A stretch of 64,000 nt of DNA from Miltoncostaea sp050250915 (GTDB taxonomy: Bacteria; Actinomycetota; Thermoleophilia; Miltoncostaeales; Miltoncostaeaceae), in assembly GCA_050250915.1 (NCBI GenBank), contig JBFWNT010000011.1, positions 1-64,000 on the forward strand, read 5' to 3'. The position numbers were made by a program, and so were the translations under genes. Under the pieces are notes generated by a model. That model was not told the origin of the DNA. It saw only the letters and a program-made list of their open reading frames with translations, and made no database searches. Within the stretch, counting starts at the first letter, position 1. Each line of letters begins with the position of its first letter. Shown piece after piece: positions 59,591-64,000 of this stretch.

Positions 59591-60943
59591 TCAGCCGGTC
59601 ACCGGGATGTGGGCGGGGGCGACCCGCCGCGGGATGACGACGGCGGTGACGGCGTGCGCGTGGACGGTCGCGGCGTTCGACGCGGACGCCCGCGCCGCGT
59701 TCCGCACGCGCCGGGTCGAGAGCACGTCGGCGCGCAGCCGCAGGTGCACGGTCACGCGTGCGCCGGGGGCCAGGTCGCCCAGATGCCAGACGACGGCGCC
59801 GCCCTCCAGCTGCGCGCGGGCCGGCAGCCGGCCCAGCGACGCGCCCTGCGGCACCGGGTCGCGCACCACCACGTCCTGCGCGGTCACCGCCGACGGGTTG
59901 GCGACTGTGAGCGTGTAGCGGATCGTGTGGGCGAACACGACGCGTGCCGGGCCGGTCTTGCCCAGGCGGAGCCTCGCGGGCCGCGCCTTCGCGACCGGGA
60001 CCGCCGCGGGCGCCAGCACGGCGGGCGGCGCCACCACCGGCGTCGTGACCGCGACCGTGGCCTGCGCCGCGAGTGGCTGGGGCAGCAGCATGCCCATGTC
60101 CTGGGGCGCCGTCGCGCCGGCCAGGTGGGCGGCGCGGATCAGGGCCCCGCCGCGGGCGGCGGCGTCGATCGTGACCGTGCCCGGCCCGGTGGGCGTCAGG
60201 TCCACCGCCGCGGTCCCTGCGGGGCCGATCCCGACGTGCGTGGCGGTGAGGGTGCCGGTGCCGGCCCCGACCCGCAGGTCGACCTCGGCGCCCGGGGTGC
60301 CGGACACCACCAGGCCGGCGGGGGCGCCCGGCGCGACGGGCGCGGCGGGGGCCCGGAGCCCGAGCGCCGTCACCGGAGTCCGGCCCTCGGCGAGACGCCG
60401 CAGGGCGTCGGCCCGGGCGTTCAGCGCCGAGTCGGAGGTGACCTGCCACACGTCGGCCGCCTGGCCGGTGAGCCGCCAGACGGCGACCTGGACGGCGGCC
60501 GCCTCGAGGCCGCGGTCCGCGGCCCGCGCCATGAGCGCGTCGGCCTCGCCCATCAGCCAGCCGGCGGCCTGCGCGCCCGGGGAGCGGAGGGCGGCGGTGT
60601 CGGACGGCGTCTGCACATCGACGGGGTAGGCGACGCCGTCCACGATCCGGCGGGTGCGGTCGACGCACCAGGCGTCCGAGACGATGCGGCTGCCGTCCGC
60701 GGCGACGAGGGTCGCGGTCCGGACACCCGGATCGGTGCTGAACGTGCCGCCGCCGGGGATCGCGATCGGGATCGTGCGCCCCAGGGACGGGCCCACGTCG
60801 GTCACGCTCAGCGTGCCGGTGGCGGCGGCCGCCCCGGCGGTGGGGACGAGCAGGGCGGCCCCGGCGAGCGGGATGAGCGCGGCGCGCCACACGCGGGCGC
60901 GGGTGCCCCGGTCCGGGGCGGGGTCCGGTCGGCGGCTGGCCAT
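59591..60943 (-). CDS. Thioester-domain (TQXA-like) surface protein
   Basis: 450 residues: signal peptide (about 1-42), then a domain with Cys93 in DAWCVDRTRRI and Gln152 in AAVQVAVWRLTG, the pair that forms an internal thioester in Gram-positive adhesins, then Ig-like and a DUF11-type domain (about 345-430; YTLTVANPSAVTAQDVVVRDPVPQGA). The protein ends in HIPVTG, an LPXTG-like motif but with no hydrophobic anchor or basic tail after it. It should be exported and may react covalently with amines on other surfaces. ATG at 60943 after GAGGAGG. Confidence 0.75.
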   Translation of the reverse strand: MASRRPDPAPDRGTRARVWRAALIPLAGAALLVPTAGAAAATGTLSVTDVGPSLGRTIPIAIPGGGTFSTDPGVRTATLVAADGSRIVSDAWCVDRTRRIVDGVAYPVDVQTPSDTAALRSPGAQAAGWLMGEADALMARAADRGLEAAAVQVAVWRLTGQAADVWQVTSDSALNARADALRRLAEGRTPVTALGLRAPAAPVAPGAPAGLVVSGTPGAEVDLRVGAGTGTLTATHVGIGPAGTAAVDLTPTGPGTVTIDAAARGGALIRAAHLAGATAPQDMGMLLPQPLAAQATVAVTTPVVAPPAVLAPAAVPVAKARPARLRLGKTGPARVVFAHTIRYTLTVANPSAVTAQDVVVRDPVPQGASLGRLPARAQLEGGAVVWHLGDLAPGARVTVHLRLRADVLSTRRVRNAARASASNAATVHAHAVTAVVIPRRVAPAHIPVTG

Positions 60944-61022
60944 GACGGCCTCCTCTCGACATCCGATGCCCACCGAGTCTCCCGCCGCCGGCGCGGGGCG
61001 GAATCGGGGATCGCGACCCGGT

Positions 61023-61055
61023 CGCTGCGGGGTTCTGCGGACGTGGCGTCCGCAG
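61023..61055. promoter_or_regulatory. CTGCGG direct repeats and inverted repeat (site j)
   Basis: CTGCGG at 61025-61030 and 61035-61040 are spaced one helical turn apart; the second begins CTGCGGAC-GTGGC-GTCCGCAG (61035-61055), perfect 8-bp arms. It lies upstream of the thioester-protein gene and downstream of the UPF0104 gene on the same strand, so it may be an operator or the terminator of the latter. Confidence 0.45.
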
Positions 61056-61067
61056 GGACCCGCCCGT

Positions 61068-62171
61068 CTAGGCGGTGGCGCGCTCCTGCACGGGCTCGCC
61101 CTCCGGGGAGGCCGTCTCCTGCGGCCAGCGCCCGGTCAGGCCGGGGGCGAGCCAGGCGAGGGCGGCCGACCCGATCGCCAGCGACGCGATGAGCGCGGTG
61201 CCCTGCACGGCGATGCTGAAGGCCAGCGCCTCGTCGCCGGGGAGCCCGTAGGCCATGGCGAGGGCCGGGATCAGCACCAGCTCGCGGGTGCCGGCCCCCC
61301 CGGGCGCGCCGGGGATGATCCCGGCGAGCACGATCACGCAGAACGCGAGCGCCGCCGCCTGCGGCGGCGCGCCGAGGGCGGCGAGCAGGGCGGCGAGGCT
61401 CAGCAGGCGCGCCACGATGGCTCCCAGTGCCAGGACCGCGGCGGTCCCCGCCGCCTGGCGCGAGCCGAGCACGGCGGCGCCCTCGCCCAGGTGCCCGAGG
61501 CCCGCCCGCGCGCGGGCCGGCAGCAGGGACAGCAGCGGCCGCACCGCGCCGAGGCGCCAGGCCACGGCGGCGGCGGCCACGGCGGCGATCGCGATCGCCG
61601 CCGTCCAGCGGAGCCCCGCGGCGGGGCCGGGGAGGGGCACCACGAGCGCCATGGCCAGGACCGCCACGCCCGTCACGACCGCGTCCACGGCCTTGTAGCC
61701 CACGAGGCCGCCGGTGATCCGCAGGCCGCCGGCCCGGGCCCCCGCCGGGTGGCGCCGCACCAGCGCCACGCGGGCGGCTTCACCCAGGCTCGCGGGCAGC
61801 AGCTCGCATGCGGCGCGTGCGACCCAGTGCATGCCGAGCGCCGTGCCGAGCGGCAGGCGGCGGACGCCGCCGGCGGCCTGGCATGAGGCCCACATGCCGC
61901 CGGAGATGGTCTGGCCCACGGCGTAGAGCGCGATCGCGGCCGCGAGCAACTCGGGGTCGGCCCCGGCGAGGGCGTGGCCGGCGGCCCCGAGGTCCATCGT
62001 CATCGCCCCGGCCACGGCCAGCGCCGCCAGGGCCACGGCGAACGCCACAGCGAACGCACGGCGCACGGCGAGTCGCCGGCGCGGTGTGGCAGGCGTTGGT
62101 GCGGCGGTGGTCAGCTGCGGTCCGTCACGTGATCTGCGGCCGACGGTAGCACCGCCCCGCGGCGTCCACAT
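61068..62171 (-). CDS. UPF0104/lysylphosphatidylglycerol synthase-like membrane protein
   Basis: Up to 367 residues with about eight membrane helices. It matches the transmembrane domain of the UPF0104 family (AglD/MprF flippase-like), with LGMHWVARAACELLPASLGEAARV and IIPGAPGGAGTRELVLIPALA as typical segments. There is no C-terminal aminoacyl-transferase domain. Role likely in lipid or glycan export. The start is uncertain: ATG 62171 gives 35 extra polar residues; GTG at 62066 would begin directly at the first helix and leave the CTGCGG elements in front as promoter. Confidence 0.75.
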   Translation of the reverse strand: MWTPRGGATVGRRSRDGPQLTTAAPTPATPRRRLAVRRAFAVAFAVALAALAVAGAMTMDLGAAGHALAGADPELLAAAIALYAVGQTISGGMWASCQAAGGVRRLPLGTALGMHWVARAACELLPASLGEAARVALVRRHPAGARAGGLRITGGLVGYKAVDAVVTGVAVLAMALVVPLPGPAAGLRWTAAIAIAAVAAAAVAWRLGAVRPLLSLLPARARAGLGHLGEGAAVLGSRQAAGTAAVLALGAIVARLLSLAALLAALGAPPQAAALAFCVIVLAGIIPGAPGGAGTRELVLIPALAMAYGLPGDEALAFSIAVQGTALIASLAIGSAALAWLAPGLTGRWPQETASPEGEPVQERATA

Positions 62172-62191
62172 CGCGGCTCAGGCGCGATCCG

Positions 62192-62210
62192 GCTGCGGGT
62201 GATCCCCGAT
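62192..62210. promoter_or_regulatory. Recurrent motif upstream of PAP2 gene (site k)
   Basis: GCTGCGGGTGATCCCCGAT has the full left arm GCTGCGG and TGCGGGT-GA-TCCCCGAT in common with the sites at 16366 and 52091. It lies 35 bases before the PAP2 start, and possibly in the divergent promoter of the UPF0104 gene. Confidence 0.4.
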
Positions 62211-62244
62211 GCCCGCGCACCGGCGGCCGACGGAGCATCCGGGC

Positions 62245-63033
62245 ATGGCGATCGCAGATGAGGTCCGGCCGGCCGCCCCGGCCGTTCTCCCGACGCCGGC
62301 GCCGCGGGCGCGGACGTTCCCCGGCTGGCGGCCGCTCCTCGTCCAATTCCTGCTCATCGTGGGCGCCGCGCTGTGCTACTTCGCGGTCCGCGGCCTCACG
62401 CAGTCGAGCACGGGTGCGGCCGTCGACAACGCGCGCGCCCTCGTCCGTCTCGAGGGGCGCCTCGGCATCGGGTGGGAGCACGCCGCGCAATCGCTCGTGA
62501 TCGACCACGAGACGCTCGTCCGAATCGTCAACGCGGTCTACATGTACGGCCACTGGCCGGTGATCGCCCTGACGCTCGGCCTGCTCTTCGCCCGCGCGCC
62601 CGACCGCTTCTACCTGCTGCGCAACGCCATGTTCGTGTCGGGCGCCATCGGGCTGGTGCTCTTCGCGCTGATCCCGGTGGCCCCGCCGCGGCTCGGGGTG
62701 CTCGACCTGGTCGACACGGTCACGAGGGGGACGAGCGAGTACCGCACGCTCCAGCCCCCCGGCCTCATCAACCGCTACGCCGCGCTCCCGAGCCTGCACT
62801 TCGGGTGGAACCTGCTCGTCGGCATCGTCGTCTGGCACGCCACCCGCAACCGCTGGCTCCGCGCCGCCGCCGTCGCGGTCCCGGTCGCCATGGCGTTCGC
62901 GGTGGTGGCGACGGCCAACCACTACGTGATCGACGTGGTCGCCGGCGGCGTGGTCGCGCTGGTGGGGCTCGCCATCGCCACGCGCCTGCCCTCCGTCATC
63001 CCGACGCCCCCCTGGGCCCGCCCGCGCCCGTGA
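62245..63033 (+). CDS. PAP2-family membrane phosphatase/inositol-lipid synthase-like
   Basis: 262 residues with about six helices. The PAP2_3 motifs YAALPSLHFGWN and TANHYVIDVVAG hold the catalytic His residues of the phosphatase/phosphotransferase superfamily, in the arrangement of Aur1/inositol phosphorylceramide-synthase-like proteins common in actinobacteria. Acts on a lipid phosphate at the membrane. ATG at 62245. Overlaps the next gene, a phosphodiesterase, by four bases. Confidence 0.85.
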   Translation: MAIADEVRPAAPAVLPTPAPRARTFPGWRPLLVQFLLIVGAALCYFAVRGLTQSSTGAAVDNARALVRLEGRLGIGWEHAAQSLVIDHETLVRIVNAVYMYGHWPVIALTLGLLFARAPDRFYLLRNAMFVSGAIGLVLFALIPVAPPRLGVLDLVDTVTRGTSEYRTLQPPGLINRYAALPSLHFGWNLLVGIVVWHATRNRWLRAAAVAVPVAMAFAVVATANHYVIDVVAGGVVALVGLAIATRLPSVIPTPPWARPRP

Positions 63034-63665
63034 GCCCGGCGGGGCTCGTGGTGGCGCACCGCGCGGCGAACCTGCCGTCGCGCATCGCGCCGGCCGTCGC
63101 CGCGGGCGCCGACGTGGTGGAGGCCGACGTCCACCTGTTCCGGCGCCGCCTGGAGGTGCGCCACGCGAAGACCCTCGGCCCGTGCCCGCGTCTGTGGGAG
63201 CAGTGGTACCTGCTCGATCGGGAGGCCCCGCGCCCGCCCCTGGAGCCGATCCTCGCGGCCGTGCCGCCGGGCACCGGGCTGCTGCTCGACCTGAAGGGCC
63301 CGGACCCGCGCCTGGCCGGGGCCGTGCTGCGCGCCCTGGCCGCCGCCCCGCCGGCGGGCGACGTGCGGGCCTGCGGGCGGTGGTGGGGGACACTGGAGCG
63401 GCTCCGGGGCGCGCCGGGCGTCCGGACGATGCACACGGCGGGCAGCCGCGCCCAGCTGCGCCTGCTGCTGCGCCGCCGCCCGGGATCCCTGGAGGGGGCC
63501 TGCGTGCGACGCGACCTGCTCACGCCCGCCACGGTGGCGGCGCTCCGCGAGCGGGCGGACGACGTGTGGACCTGGCCGGTCCACGATCGCGCGTCCGCGG
63601 ACGCCCTCGCCGCCTGGGGCGTCACCGGGGTGATCACCGACGACCCGGCCCGCCTGCGGGGATGA
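63030..63665 (+). CDS. Glycerophosphodiester phosphodiesterase-family protein
   Basis: 211 residues. The GDPD barrel is shown by VVAHRAANLPSRIAPAVAAGADVVEADVHLFRRRLEVRHAKTLGP (the HR and ExD-type metal site), VPPGTGLLLDLKGPDP and the end VTGVITDDPARL. Shorter than typical 240-250. It is coupled to a PAP2-type gene, so the two probably act on glycerophospholipid head groups in sequence. GTG at 63030. Confidence 0.85.
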   Translation: MSPAGLVVAHRAANLPSRIAPAVAAGADVVEADVHLFRRRLEVRHAKTLGPCPRLWEQWYLLDREAPRPPLEPILAAVPPGTGLLLDLKGPDPRLAGAVLRALAAAPPAGDVRACGRWWGTLERLRGAPGVRTMHTAGSRAQLRLLLRRRPGSLEGACVRRDLLTPATVAALRERADDVWTWPVHDRASADALAAWGVTGVITDDPARLRG

Positions 63666-63673
63666 CGCCGGCC

Positions 63674-63994
63674 TCAGCGCCGGGCGGCGGGCGCGCCGGC
63701 GTCCAGCAGCGCGCCGAGCTCCGCGACCTGGCGGCGCAGCCCGCCGCAGACCTGCTCGCAGAGGGCCATGACGGACGGGTCCGCGATGCGGCACCGCACC
63801 GCATTGCCCTCCTTCTCGCGCGCCACGATGCCGGCGCGCGCCAGCACGCCGACGTGCTTGGACACGTTCTGCTGGCTGGTGCCCAGCGCGTCGGCCAGCT
63901 CGCCGACCGTCGCGTCGCCCTCGCGCAGCCGGTCGAGCAGCCGGATGCGCATGGGCTCGCCGAGCACCCGGAAGCGCTCGGCGACGAGCTCCAC
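63674..63994 (-). CDS. ArsR-family regulator (at window edge)
   Basis: 106 residues visible: winged helix (about 1-85; RFRVLGEPMRIRLLDRLREGDATVGELADALGTSQQNVSKHVGVLARAGIVAREKEGNAVRCRI) and a tail with Cys in ALCEQVCGG. It binds DNA and senses metal or redox state through Cys. The GTG at 63994 may not be the true start, because the frame is still open at the end of the window; the gene probably begins beyond it. Convergent with the GDPD gene. Confidence 0.85.
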   Translation of the reverse strand: MELVAERFRVLGEPMRIRLLDRLREGDATVGELADALGTSQQNVSKHVGVLARAGIVAREKEGNAVRCRIADPSVMALCEQVCGGLRRQVAELGALLDAGAPAARR

Positions 63995-64000
63995 CAGGGC

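Overview
The window is about 64 kb of very GC-rich bacterial DNA, densely packed, with many GTG starts and 4-base GTGA/ATGA overlaps between genes. The gene families (XRE-cupin regulator, tandem universal stress proteins, DevS/DevR-like two-component pair, CtpE- and CtpF-like P-type ATPases, DUF1918, thioester-domain surface protein, TreT-type trehalose synthase, secreted two-domain multicopper oxidase) point to an actinobacterium, possibly of the Thermoleophilia type; the taxonomic placement is inference. I saw no rRNA, tRNA, insertion sequence, prophage or CRISPR array.

Layout. 1-453 is non-coding and holds a decayed duplicated unit with perfect palindromes. 454-2182: a CcmD-like peptide, a TPR membrane protein and an XRE-cupin regulator. 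2213-6600: secreted redox proteins (cupredoxin, multicopper oxidase, and divergently a monoheme propeller protein). 6676-8799: an orphan glutamyl-tRNA-reductase dimerisation domain, a small membrane protein, a CBS/HypB-like GTPase fusion and a phosphoribosyltransferase. 8808-16307 (minus): one coupled operon of DUF6544-like protein, ABC exporter, AMP-forming acyl/acetyl-CoA synthetase, 2-oxoacid dehydrogenase E1alpha, E1beta, E2 and an acyl carrier protein. 16474-19742 (plus): two universal stress proteins, a small ABM-like protein and trehalose synthase. 19747-24235 (minus): GAF-GGDEF-HD-GYP protein, two more stress proteins, an APH/AAA kinase and a 30-residue membrane peptide. 24397-29084: NRAMP-like transporter, zinc-ribbon protein, CtpE-like ATPase, CBS-DUF1918 protein. 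29081-35249 (minus): acetate kinase, phosphoketolase, GAF sensor kinase and LuxR-type response regulator. 35343-40863 (plus): FAD oxidoreductase, MacB/LolD-like ABC pair and a VIT-family transporter. 41392-47432 (minus): cytochrome bd oxidase with its CydDC exporter, headed by a coiled-coil peptide. 47542-52010: ADP-forming acetyl-CoA synthetase fused to GNAT, and a triple-SRPBCC protein. 52142-64000: a CoA ligase, SDR, class V FBPase, CtpF-like ATPase, zinc alcohol dehydrogenase, thioester-domain surface protein, UPF0104 membrane protein, PAP2 and GDPD enzymes, and an ArsR regulator at the edge.

Taken together the middle of the window resembles a low-oxygen/energy-stress survival programme: the mix of universal stress proteins, CBS proteins, phosphoribosyltransferase, APH/AAA kinase, P-type ATPases and a GAF-kinase/LuxR-regulator pair recalls the mycobacterial DosR regulon, while cytochrome bd, phosphoketolase-acetate kinase and several acetyl-CoA-forming enzymes supply respiration at low oxygen and ATP from acyl phosphates or acyl-CoA. 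The most interesting non-coding signal is a recurrent partly palindromic motif (best form GCTGCGG-N5-CCGCAGC, relaxed form TGCGGGTNNYCCC) in intergenic regions in front of many of these operons, which may define a shared regulon.
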